64,000 nt of DNA from Scolanthus callimorphus (taxonomy: Eukaryota; Cnidaria; Anthozoa; Actiniaria; Edwardsiidae), in the NCBI GenBank assembly GCA_033964015.1, contig CM066912.1, forward strand, positions 19,517,073 to 19,581,072, in the 5' to 3' direction. The notes under the pieces are model-generated. The model was given only the letters and a program-made list of their open reading frames with translations, ran no database searches and was not told where the DNA came from. Position 1 is the first letter of the stretch, and every line of letters begins with the position of its first letter. A program made the position numbers and the translations under genes. Shown here piece by piece: positions 47,461 through 56,954 of this stretch.

Positions 47461-47531
47461 TGTAAAGCGCCTTGGATCTATAGGAGAAAGGCGCTATATA
47501 AGTCTATATTATTATTATTATTATTATTATT
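47461..47531 (+). repeat. LINE 3' end with (ATT)n tail
   Basis: AAAGCGCCTTGGATCTATAG followed by GGCGCTATATAAG and eight or so ATT units. This is the template-recognition end of CR1/L2-type elements. Confidence 0.8.
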
Positions 47532-47662
47532 AAATAATCTGTCAATCATTCTGTAAATTAATTACGTCACAACCAATCTTTGTAATTAGAGCGCGAGAGC
47601 GTAAACCAGGAAGATCAGTAAAATGACCTCAAAACTATGTTTCAGTCTGATACTTTCTGAAA
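47532..47662 (+). repeat. 3' LTR, main part
   Basis: From AAATAATCTGTCAATCATTC to ...TTTCTGAAA, identical base for base to the 5' LTR over this length as far as I can read. Followed by the AGTGT duplication (47663-47667). Confidence 0.9.
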
Positions 47663-48593
47663 AGTGTCTTGGATACACAGCCTGCTTCAGCAACTTCACC
47701 GGCATTAGTTTCCGTCATCAATCAAACCGGTAACCCTACAACTACAGATGCAACTGTGCAGGGGCCTCTTGCATCTGTAGTACAATCCCTATCAGGGGAC
47801 ATTTCCAACCTGCCCCAGAGTGACGGTAGGCCTCCCGATCTTTTTAACTCCATCAGTGTGCCCGTTCCGGGTTCCTCCTAAATTAAAGGTCAAGATATGG
47901 GCACACCAATACATTGACTTTGGTCTTTTGTTACATGCTCAGCCATTTGATCCAAAGATCAATATATCATTTTCGCATGATCAAGAGGATCTCGGTATAC
48001 CTACTGTCAGTCTGGAGGCCAGCCAAAAGGCCAGACCTATCCCTAATATTGATGTCTGGATAACAGCTTTTCAAGTTTTTGTTGGTGTGTACACCTCAAA
48101 ATATCCAATTCAAGCACCACAGCTCATGAAATACATGGAGGTGGTGAGGGATATTGCTGCAAACGGAGGGGATTGGAGATATTATGACACCAATTTCCGT
48201 CACATGCGCCAGCAATATCCCACAGCTCTTCCCTGGGGTACTACCCACTGGGAACTTTGGTCGAGATCCATTACCCGCCCACCACATCAGCCCTCTCAAC
48301 AGAAGAACGGCAACCCTAAATTTAATATACCTAAGGGTTATTGTGTACGCTTTCATAAGGGTGGTAATTGCCCCGGTTGCCAGTATTGTCATGACTGTCC
48401 CATTTTCCAAATAATGCATGCCCTTATCAGGTGCCCCATGCGAGGCCAACGTAGCTCTCGACTTCGAGGTGGTGCGCCAATTTCAGGGCAGGGCAATTTT
48501 CGACAGGGCAATTTTCATGGCCAACTTCCACAGGCTGCCATTTCCGCCCCAGCGCAACGATTGGCCACTCCCAACCTAAGTAAGGGCAAATAG
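47663..48593 (+). pseudogene. Ngaro gag-like ORF, second half
   Basis: Resumes the frame of 37542-38089 (LDTQPASATSPALVSVI) to 47881. A one-base shift near 47,865 moves coding to the frame ending at 48593. That frame holds the gag core (VKIWAHQYIDFGLLLHAQPF, ITAFQVFVGVYTSKYP, NGGDWRYYDTNFRHMRQQ) and a Cys/His cluster (CVRFHKGGNCPGCQYCHDC), consistent with a nucleocapsid-type zinc finger. Confidence 0.75.
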
Positions 48594-48639
48594 GCTAGCA
48601 TTGGTTTTAAGAAACTACCAAACTGAGAAAACGTTATTT

Positions 48640-50110
48640 TTGTTAAATGGGTTCCAATTTGGTTTTCCCATCCATTTTGATGGTCACGTTGAACCTGGTA
48701 TCCCCACAAACCTGAAATCATCTGACGGCTTTCCAGGGTGGTGACTTCAAAGATTGCTAAAGAATTGGCCGCAGATAGGTTGTCAGGGCCTTTTGATTGC
48801 CCTACTTTTCCTGACTCAATATTTTCCCCTCTGGGTGTTGTGCCCAAGAAAGCCCCAGGTGAATACCGTCTTATCCATCATTTATCTTATCCCAGGGGGT
48901 TTTCGATCAATGATGGTATATCGCCTGAGCACTCATCTGTACAGTATGCTCGAGTAGATGACGCCATCCAGATGGTCAAGTCGGTTGGGCGGGGGTGCTA
49001 CCTTGCAAAGACCGACATTAGAAGTGCATTTAGGATCATCCCTATCCGGCCTGAGGATTATCACCTGCTCGGCATGCATTGGGATGGAAACTTTTACTAT
49101 GATAGATGCATGCCGATGGGGTGTTCCTCATCCTGCCAGACTTTTGAGGCCTTTAGTACCGCGTTAGAATGGGTCGCGAAAAATGCGTTACACATCCCCT
49201 ATATCATTCACCTTCTTAACGATTACTTGCTGGCGTCGCCTACGTTCGAGCTATGTAAGGGTCACCTTGATGACTTTTTGGGTCTTTGTGATTGGCTGGG
49301 CGTACCAATGGCACCCGAAAAAAACGCTTGGCCCGGCGACCGTTCTATCATTTGCTGGTCTTGAGCTAGATACGGCGGAAATGGAGGCTCGCCTCCCGGT
49401 TGACAAATTAGAGACATGTAAGTTGCTCTGCTCCGACTTTATTCGCAGGAAAAAGGTCACTTTGAAGGAATTGCAATCCCTTATTGGCACCCTCAATTTC
49501 GCTTGCTCCGTAGTTGTTCCCGGCCGTGCATTCTTACGGCGCCTTATTGACCTCACAAAAGGCATCAAGTTAGCCCATCACTCTATCCATCTTACTGTAT
49601 CGGCCAGAGCTGATCTCAGGACTTGGTTAGATTTGCTTAGCGATTTTAATGGCAAATCATTTTTTCTCGATGATGTGTGGGTAGATTCAAATGCTTTACA
49701 CCTTTTCACTGATGCGTCAGGCACGTTAGGATTTGGCGCCGTTTCGGCAACCACTGGTGCTACGGTGAGTGGCCAGTTGATTGGCGGGGTAGGAACATCG
49801 CAGTTTTAGAATTTTTTCCTATACTTATGACTGTTATTTGTGGGGCGATTTCATGCGTAACAAACGCATAATTTTCTTTGCTGACAACAATGCTCTAGTT
49901 CACGTAATTAACAAATCTTCCTGCGAGGATCCTGCCTTGATGAACTTTGTACGCGAGCTGGTGCTCAATTGTTTGAAGCGGAATATTATGTTTAAGGCGA
50001 AGCATGTTCCCGGCGTTCACAATGAGTTAGCCGATTCCCTTCCCGCCTACAGATCCAACGCTTCATACGGTTGGCGCCACCCTGCACTCATGCATCACCA
50101 ACAGCCATCC
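48640..50110 (+). pseudogene. Ngaro reverse transcriptase and RNase H, frameshifted
   Basis: RT from ~48,645 (FGFPIHFDGHVEPG in another frame), then GVVPKKAPGEYRLIHHLSYP, YLAKTDIRSAFRIIPI, and MPMGCSSSCQTFEAFSTALE. The catalytic box reads HLLNDYLLA, with Asn at the first of the two expected Asp positions. Shifts: in the A-run at ~49,318, at ~49,805-49,840, and at ~50,045. RNase H: LHLFTDASGTLGFGAV and FFADNNALVHVINKSS, then KAKHVPGVHNELADSL. Methylase domains of DIRS1 are absent. Confidence 0.8.
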
Positions 50111-50168
50111 CGTCACACCTGCTGCCGCAAAACTGGCAGATCTAGCGGGCCATTTAGCTGCCTCGAGT

Positions 50169-51036
50169 TTGCGGCCGTCGTCTGTGCCAACTTACCAACG
50201 GGCATGGCGCCTCTATTCGATGTTTCTGCACGCAACGTTTGGCTCAGCCGAGATTAAACTTCCGCTCCCCCCGTCGGAAATTGCATTGTTAATTTCCTAT
50301 CTTTTCGAACACAACTACGCTGCGTCTACTGCTAACACCTATATCTCTTCTCTCGGGTACTGTCATCGGCTTGTGGGGTTTCCAGATACAACCAAAGTCT
50401 CGTACGTTATGGAGATGCTTAAAGGCTATAGCAAACTTTGTAGTCGACTGGACTCGCGTTTACCTGTAACCCTTCCCATTCTTTCTCGCATAGTATTAAG
50501 CTTGCGTGACATCGCCCCAAGCCACTACGAAGCCACTATGTTACAAGCGATGTGCGTTGTTGCCTTTTTTGCCTTCTTACGAGTTGGCGAAATGACCAAT
50601 TCTAATGGTCGACCGAATGGCTTGAGATTCGACCAGGTCTCTCGCTACCTTGATAAATCTGGTACCCCTTTCAGGTTTAGTGTAACTTTCACCTCCTTTA
50701 AGCACAGCTATAACGTGCGACCGGTCGTTATTAATCTCACTCGCCGCACTGATGTGTGCCCCGTAGAGTACCTTACCCGTTATCTAATACAGCGTGGCGC
50801 TTTGCCAGGCCCTCTTTTTGTCCTGGCCGACGGAAAGTCAGTGTCTCGCGCCTATTTCGTTAGCACTGCGCGCGTCGGGCTTAGACCCTGCTAAGTATAA
50901 GGGTCACTCATTCCGCATTGGCGCAGCGTCGTTTGCAGCGGAGTGCAGATTTTTGGACGCTGAAATTCGATTAATGGGACGCTGGAATTCGGACGCGTTC
51001 AAAAAGTACATCCGTATTCCTAGCCTCTCACGCTAG
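50169..51036 (+). pseudogene. Ngaro tyrosine recombinase, one frameshift
   Basis: SAM-like N-terminal part (SVPTYQRAWRLYSMFLHATF), then the catalytic Arg in FFAFLRVGEM. After a shift at ~50,875 come the His-x-x-Arg in GHSFRIGAAS, MGRW, and the nucleophile Tyr in AFKKYIRIPSLSR, ending at TAG 51034-51036. All four catalytic positions of the family are present. The enzyme would join a circular cDNA to the genome without duplicating the target. Confidence 0.8.
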
Positions 51037-51174
51037 CTGCGAATGCCCCGATTGGCACATATGACGGTCATAACTAAGACTGATTCTCAAACAGAACTTG
51101 GGTTCTGAGCCTTTGTTTCATGTGCGTTGTGCTGTTGGGGTGGGAAGCTCCTTGCGTTAACGCAAGGGCTTTTG

Positions 51175-51212
51175 GCGCTCTTGTCTGCCACCTTTGCTCA
51201 GCAAATGTATGT
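51175..51212 (+). repeat. Ngaro repeat B1
   Basis: GCGCTCTTGTCTGCCACCTT followed by TGCTCAGCAAATGTATGT; recurs at 51608-51645 with few changes. Confidence 0.65.
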
Positions 51213-51356
51213 TTTGGGTCAAAAGAAATAAAAAGGGCGTCGTGCAGGGGCACTTCGACAATTTTATCCCAATACGCCTCTTGTTTGTTTGCTTCGCAAA
51301 CGGAGCTCAACAGCGCAGCGCACACTTATCACATATTTGGAAGGGGCATAAATAAG

Positions 51357-51551
51357 TTATTGGGCACCAATAGAACATTTATGCCCTTTCCCAGAATCAT
51401 AGTATTGTGTTACACCGTAATCATGAGGGCGGCACGTGCCGGCGCGTGATAGGGGCTATTCAATTGATAATCAATGCTATCCCCTCTGGGGATTTACTGT
51501 CATGGTCACTTGCAAGACCAACGAGCAAATTGCAGTCTTGCATAAGAATTT
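51357..51551 (+). repeat. Ngaro repeat A2
   Basis: Second copy of A1, TTATTGGGCACCAATAGAAC to ...TTGCATAAGAATTT. Lies between B1 and B2, as the split-direct-repeat layout requires. Confidence 0.9.
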
Positions 51552-51607
51552 CCCACCTCCACCCCGGCATGTTGGCCACCTTCTGTGTATTGATTGCTGT
51601 ATTCGGT

Positions 51608-51645
51608 GGGCTCTTATTTCCCACCTTTGCTCAGCAAATGTATGT
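51608..51645 (+). repeat. Ngaro repeat B2 and right end of the element
   Basis: GGGCTCTTATTTCCCACCTT followed by TGCTCAGCAAATGTATGT. The flanking MITE sequence resumes just after. Confidence 0.65.
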
Positions 51646-52119
51646 AATATATTTTGGGATCAAATGTCACTCTTCCTTGGAATTTCCAAGCGCCAGACAC
51701 CCCCCTCCCATGGAATTTCAAGAGTCCAATAGTACACCTTCCACTGGACCATAGGTCCTCGACTCCCCCAGTGAGGTTTAAGACTGCAACCAGCCAACTT
51801 ACATGACGGAGTACCCCATCAGGGTTACTATCTATAAGGTGGGCCCCCTTCCCTACAGGAACTTGCAAAATGCAAAGTCGAATTTCCATTGTTGCAGTCA
51901 AGACACAATAAAAGGGTAAAATATCAAAGCTTACCTGTTTCCATCTCTGCCTTCACAAACAACTCTTTGAATACATTTCTGGCAAACGTTTTAGTGTCGC
52001 CATTCGATGTGCAACCAAGAAGGTTTACACCTTGATACATCTACAATTCATCCCAATAAAACACCTTAGTTTCACAACTTGACTGATTGTATTATTTCGG
52101 CCCATGTAAAAGGATCCAC

Positions 52120-52255
52120 AGAAGTTTTGGATCCCGGATCCCGACCCATGGATCCCGGATCCCATACTCTGGATCCTGGATCCCACACCTCTGGATCCCG
52201 GATCCCACACTCTGGATCACGAAACCAATACTCTGGATCCCGGAACCCAATAACA
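52120..52255. repeat. GGATCCC minisatellite
   Basis: About eight copies of GGATCCCGGATCCCACACTCT-like units of ~20-21 bp, rich in GGATCC sites. ORFs across it on both strands are the repeat translated. Confidence 0.8.
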
Positions 52256-52504
52256 ATCCGTGGCACAAACCGGCACTGTGCAAAAAGCCGAATATTCGGG
52301 CCCGTATACGCCCGAATACGGATTGGCATACTTCAAGTATTCAAAGATCTTCTGAAATTTTCAAACCCGATTGTCGTCATGTCATTCTAGAGTATGAAAC
52401 TTGAATTCGCCGCGTTTTTCCGAATTCAAATGTATACTCTTGAATGACTTCAGATATTCAAATAGAAAACGGTTGAACACGGGCGGTGCTTCAGTTTGAA
52501 ATCG

Positions 52505-53095
52505 TGACTACTATACGTGTACCAGCTTTCAACGTCTGAATACCTTACGTATGCTGCCGTGTTCCGTTTGAATTTGCGATGACAAGCGTGCAGTCAGTGC
52601 GCAAACGTCCGAATACCTTACGTATGCTACGGTGTTCAGTTGAATTTGCGATGACTAACGTGCAGTCAGTGCGCAAACGTCTGAATACCTTACGTATGCT
52701 GCCGTGTTCCGTTTGAATTTGCGATGACAAGCGTGCAGTCAGTGCGCAAACGTCCGAATACCTTACGTATGCTGCCGTGTTCCGTTTGAATTTGCGATGA
52801 CAAGCGTGCAGTCAGTGCGCAAACGTCCGAATACCTTACGTATGCTGCCGTGTTCCGTTTGAATTTGCGATGACTAACGTGCAGTCAGTGCGCAAACGTC
52901 CGAATACCTTACGTATGCTGCCGTGTTCCGTTTGAATTTGCGATGACTAACGTGCAGTCAGTGCGCAAACGTCCGAATACCTTACGTATGCTGCCGTGTT
53001 CAGTTTGAATTTGCAATGACAAACGTGTACCGTCGCACATGAACGTCCGAATGTCTTACGTATACCGGCGTGTTCAGTTTGAAACTGTGACAACC
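52505..53095. repeat. 73-bp satellite array
   Basis: Eight units; GAATACCTTACGTATGCTGC starts at 52538, 52611, 52683, 52756, 52829, 52902 and 52975, then a degenerate unit. Spacing is 73 bp (one 72). Unit-to-unit differences are few in the middle and more at the edges, as expected from unequal exchange. Confidence 0.92.
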
Positions 53096-53309
53096 AACGC
53101 CTGCCAGCTCTCAGTGCAGCTTATTAAAAAAGAACACACATTTTTTCAAGTGGAACGTTTATATAATAAATCAAATTATACAAATTATAAATATATATTG
53201 GCAACAGCGTAATTAAATACTATATATCGATATTGTTCTATTTCCATTATAAAATAATCATTTTATAAATATACTCATGGTTGATAATAAAATTGTTATT
53301 CTGTAAAAA

Positions 53310-54655
53310 AAGTCTAATTCTGGGTTTCATATGACGTCACATCCGCTTTTTGGAGCCTCATTAAAATTCAGCTGGAGGTCAAACGTGCGTGTGCCTGCAG
53401 TGCTTTCCCAGATGAAAAACTGTGAAAATGTTATCTCCTCGCATTGTTTCTGATTCTACAAGTTGGTAAACAGATAAACAGATGTCTTAGATTGCCCAAA
53501 ACAGACAGCAAGGAATACAAACTCTGAAAACATCGAAATGGTCCAAACGACTCCAGAAAAGCAGCCGAACAGCGCCGTGGCCTCGAGAACTTGTTGTCGC
53601 CAAGTGAAAGTGATTCATGAAGATATGTATTTGGAATTAAGTTTAAATGAGTTTGGTAGCTACGGATGGATTAGGGAATCATAAAGGATTTACACAAAAC
53701 CACCAGGACTATGGATGAATTGGTTTCTCATTTGATTCACGGATAAATCACATGAAGTTCGCTTCAAACAATCCGAGCAGGTAGGCAAAAATGAAAGTTT
53801 GTCAAACATTTACCAGGGAGTCCGAAAACCCAGCAAAACCTCCAGGATTTACTCCGGGATTTACTTATTTATTCTAGGTCAACATGGACTTTTCGATTCT
53901 TTTTCCCAGTCGTGTGTATACAATTTGGTTTTTCATTAACTAAAATTTGGTCTGAAAGTTTTTGTTTCATTTCAAAGTGAGTTTTGTCGCTGCGTTGAGC
54001 TGGCTGAAACACAACTTTGAAAGAGTCCAAATTTAGGCGTTTTGTAAAAACGTACTTTAGAAACTACAGAAATTTGTCACCTACATGTCGTAGCTTATTG
54101 AGAATTGAATCTTGTTTATGTGGAAAATCGTTTTGCAGTATGGGGAAAACTGTATGCAACAGAGCCGGGTCGATTTTCTGAGTGAATTTGACAAAAGCAA
54201 TCTAAGTTATTTAACTTACCGTCTTCCAAAACTTCTGTTTCTAGGTCTTTCGTCCAGAAACAAAGAACAAAAGGAACATACAAATGTTTCTCAACCCAAT
54301 TACATATCTATTTTACATTCAATTATTTTTTTTTAGCCAAATGAGTGAAAACATCAAGCATTTGAAAACAACGCTGCCTTAAATCTAAGCCAGTTTTTGT
54401 AAAGTTTTACTCATACCACAGTTTAACTGGCTAAAAAAGCAAACACCGACTTTCCAATCGGTACAAATTTTTATTTATACTAGGATGTAGTTTAAATACG
54501 AATCACGTTCATTTATAGTTGTGATTTTCTAGAAAATGTAGCCACTAAATTTGAATTTTCGCTGTGAACTTCAGAAAACTTCTTCATCTTGACCTCCAGC
54601 TGATTCAGACCGGAAGCAAAATTACGCGCAAATGTCACGTGATTGAAACCCAAGA
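53310..54655. mobile_element. Possible element with ~65-bp imperfect inverted ends
   Basis: TTCTGGGTTTCATATGACGT ... CAGCTGGAGGTCAA at the left is mirrored imperfectly at 54590-54655. Interior AT-rich without a recognisable protein. A TGACGTCA palindrome lies at ~53,332. Confidence 0.4.
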
Positions 54656-54775
54656 ATTGCAGAAAGCGCTCTACAGAACCCGCGAGCACGAAAATGTTTC
54701 GCTTTTCGCCAGCGAAAGGCAACAATAACAGTAACAAATGCTATTTTTTATTTATGTTTTTCTTAACTTCCTATC

Positions 54776-54922
54776 TAGGGGCCGACCATCAAACTTTTGG
54801 GGAGAGAAAACACGTTTTCAGTGATCATTTTGCAGTGCAGTATTTGGCCCACGTATTAAGAAACGGGTTTTTTAAGCACTCCAACCCCCCCCCCAAAAAA
54901 AAAGTTAAATGGTCGGCCGCTT
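54776..54922. mobile_element. MITE, GGGGCCGACCAT family
   Basis: The left TAGGGGCCGACCATCAAACT and the right C/A run with AAATGGTCGGCCGCTTA are inverted. Relative of 19754-19974. Confidence 0.7.
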
Positions 54923-55086
54923 AATTTGCTTGAAGTAGCCAACAAGAAAGAAACTTATATCACTTTTATGGTGAGGGCAGTTTCCAAACGACTGTTGTGT
55001 TGAATCTTACACGTTTTATCCAGGATGTCATCATGCTTTTCTAAGTGCTGCTACAGTCATGTGAAAACTGCCACACTCTAACGACC

Positions 55087-56405
55087 TTAGGGCCATTCCA
55101 TTTTTAAGCCGAACCCGCATCCCTCGGAAAAACCCACAGAAGAGCCTTCTTTCGGTTTGACTCCCTCGGAAATAGTAATTTATAGTAATTCAATCAATCA
55201 ATCAATCTTTATTTCACTTTACTCATTAGATGTACAAGTTTTTTTGCTATACACATAACTCTATTTGGTAAAGTGACTGAGATCCATTGGAAGCAGAGCT
55301 TGTCGATCATGGATCCCAGGTAAATAATTAAAAACATTTCTCTATGATGAGGATTACAACGGGCTCGAAATTGAAAAAATCACCTTCATTCATATCCAAT
55401 TTCGGTAACAGTAACAAGAGTAAAATACGAAAAATAATGTGTATATATCTGAACACTAAAGTAACAACAACAAAAAAAAAAGAAAAGAGATATATCAATT
55501 AATATAAACTTGTATACGAAAAACTGAATATAGCATGCTGTGGTCTCAGCACAAGATGTGGAAAGAAAGTTATTGCACTACTTCAGAATATGAATTTAAT
55601 TGCTTTTTGAAAGAGAAAAAACTTTTAGAAGCTTTAAGTTTGTCATCCAAGCTATTCCATATTTGCCTGCCTTTGTAAGAGATTGAATTTTGACCAAAAT
55701 TAGTTTTTTTGAAGGGTAACCTCAGATTGGTGGAGTTTCTTGTACTGTACGCGTGGGTTGCTATGTTGTTCACTAAGAGGAAATCAAACGTATCTGGAAG
55801 TATGTTTTTAGTTAGCCTAAACATAAAGAGAGCAGTTTCTTGGAGATACAATTCATTAATTTTACGAATGTTTAGAGCTTTAAATAGAGGACTAGAGTGA
55901 GCTTGATAGTGGGATTGAGTAATAATACGCACTGCTTTTTTTGGAGTTTAAGTAATCTATCTAGTTTAGTAGGGACTGGTTTATTAATACTAATGGAACA
56001 GCTATTTGCCCAGATTATATTCCCATATAATAGGTATGGGTAGATTAACGAGTAATAAAGCATACGGAGAGTAGTCTGTGGAAGTATTTACAAACAAATC
56101 TAAGCACGCCAATGCTTTTTGCGATTTTGTTACTAATATAATTTATGTGAGGTGTCCAGCTAAGTTTAGAGTCAATAATTATTCCCAAAAACTTAAAGGT
56201 ATCTACCTTTTCTATTTTAGAATTGTCAATGCATATATTTAAATCTACTCTTTGTCTTTTATTTTTTCTATTTGGTGCAAAGTGTTGGGATTTTGTTTTC
56301 TTTATGTTTAGGGAAAGTTTGTTTGCTTTAAACCAATTCTGTAACTTACATTTGAATTACTATAAAAAAAAAATGGGGTGCAACTAAAAAATGGAATGGC
56401 CCTTA
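55087..56405. mobile_element. Palindromic MITE split by a LINE fragment
   Basis: TTAGGGCCATTCCATTTTTA at the left and its inverse at the right (56386-56405). Around the LINE, TTTATAGTAATT (left) and GAATTACTATAAA (right) are also inverted, so the LINE landed near the centre of the palindrome. Confidence 0.6.
55193..56350 (-). pseudogene. LINE reverse-transcriptase C-terminus, 5'-truncated
   Basis: Minus-strand reading in shifting frames: LNICIDNSKIEKVDTFKFLG (~56,220), LYYSLIYPYLLYGNIIWANS (56060), then MRIITQSHYQAHSSPLFKAL through IWNSLDDKLKASKSFFSFKK to TAA at 55570. Such blocks are typical of the thumb/C-terminus of LINE RTs. The 3' end is an (ATTG)n tail (CAATCAATCAATCAATC on plus, 55193-55207). 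Frame changes near 55,930 and 56,080. Confidence 0.7.
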
Positions 56406-56819
56406 TTATGTATAAAAGGCAAAACTTCAACTAAATGAGGTATGCTGTATAAAGCCCTGCCCAAACGATTAAATAATTCGTAATAACGTTGCGCTGCGAC
56501 ACAGAAAATTCTCGTGAAAATAATATTTTGTGACATATAAACTGGTCAAATGATAAAATGTTGAACAGCACACCATTCATTGTTTGACCGGGGCTTAAGC
56601 CTAATTCAGTAGAGAAAAGGCTGCTTTTGATTTTGTTACGCTTGATCATAGAATGCCATCGTTTTATAGTCACTCAAACAATGCAACCTTTCTAGTTATA
56701 CTAAACAACGTCTAAAACTTTCTTTTCTTTCTTCCTTTTCTAACGGTTTTCTTTATCGGCGACAACGATGGCGAACGTGAAATGATCTTCTGGATCTCCT
56801 TGGCGTGCTCGCCCTTACC
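56406..56819. other. Non-coding stretch
   Basis: No supported gene. CT-rich towards the right, leading into the RS/RE-rich exon. Confidence 0.35.
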
Positions 56820-56954
56820 TCCATTTCTTCATTTCCGCTTCTATCTCCTTCCTCGTCGCTATTTCCTTTTTCCCTTCCAAGTCTACTTCTTTCTTCCACA
56901 CTACTTCTTTCTCTCTCCTCCCTGCAACTTCTTTCCCTACCTCCCTCACGCCTT

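Larger units (their letters stand above)
43582..47531 (+). mobile_element. CR1/L2-like LINE inserted in the BEL 3' LTR
   Basis: Near full-length. It has a 5' leader, a signal-peptide/2A-like N-terminus, APE endonuclease, reverse transcriptase, and a 3' UTR with the CGCCTTGGATCTATAGG / GGCGCTATATAAGTC hairpin-like end and an (ATT)n tail, typical of the CR1/L2 group. The AAAT target duplication is short. The endonuclease part has several frameshifts; the RT part is open. Confidence 0.85.
38090..47662 (+). mobile_element. BEL/Pao LTR retrotransposon with a nested LINE
   Basis: Short 135-bp LTRs, a primer-binding site, gag with a DUF1759-like region, zinc knuckles, aspartic protease, Pao-type RT, RNase H, H2C2-plus-rve integrase, a C-terminal DUF5641-like tail, a polypurine tract and a 3' LTR. 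The domain order PR-RT-RH-IN and the family-specific regions define BEL/Pao. A LINE occupies 43582-47531 inside the 3' LTR. Without it the element is ~5.6 kb. Coding region has one in-frame stop and several frameshifts, yet the LTRs are identical over the comparable 131 bases. Confidence 0.9.
35606..51645 (+). mobile_element. Ngaro-like tyrosine-recombinase retrotransposon (host of nested insertions)
   Basis: Order: A1 repeat, SGNH hydrolase ORF, gag-like ORF, RT plus RNase H, tyrosine recombinase, B1, A2, B2. Split direct repeats (A1/B1-A2-B2) are the Ngaro hallmark, whereas DIRS1 elements have inverted termini. No integrase and no LTRs of the usual kind. It contains a BEL/Pao element (38090-47662) and a LINE fragment (36813-37334). 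Without them the element is about 6 kb. All ORFs except the SGNH one carry frameshifts. Confidence 0.8.
35507..51805. mobile_element. CCCTGGAATTTCC MITE split by the Ngaro-like element
   Basis: Left part 35507-35605 ends ...GGCAAAATACCCCTGAAAAT, and right part 51646-51805 starts TTTTGGGATCAAATGTCAC. In the intact relative at 2440-2786 these two halves are adjacent (around 2605). The right end keeps the terminal GAGGTTTAAGACTGCAACCA GCC pattern. This identifies the integration site of the retrotransposon between them. Confidence 0.7.

Noticed and set aside
52072..52404. Long overlapping ORFs over the GGATCC repeat
   Set aside because: Open on both strands only because the repeat lacks stop codons.
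52505..53095. CRISPR-like regular spacing
   Set aside because: The whole 73-bp unit is repeated; there are no unique spacers, and the genome is eukaryotic.
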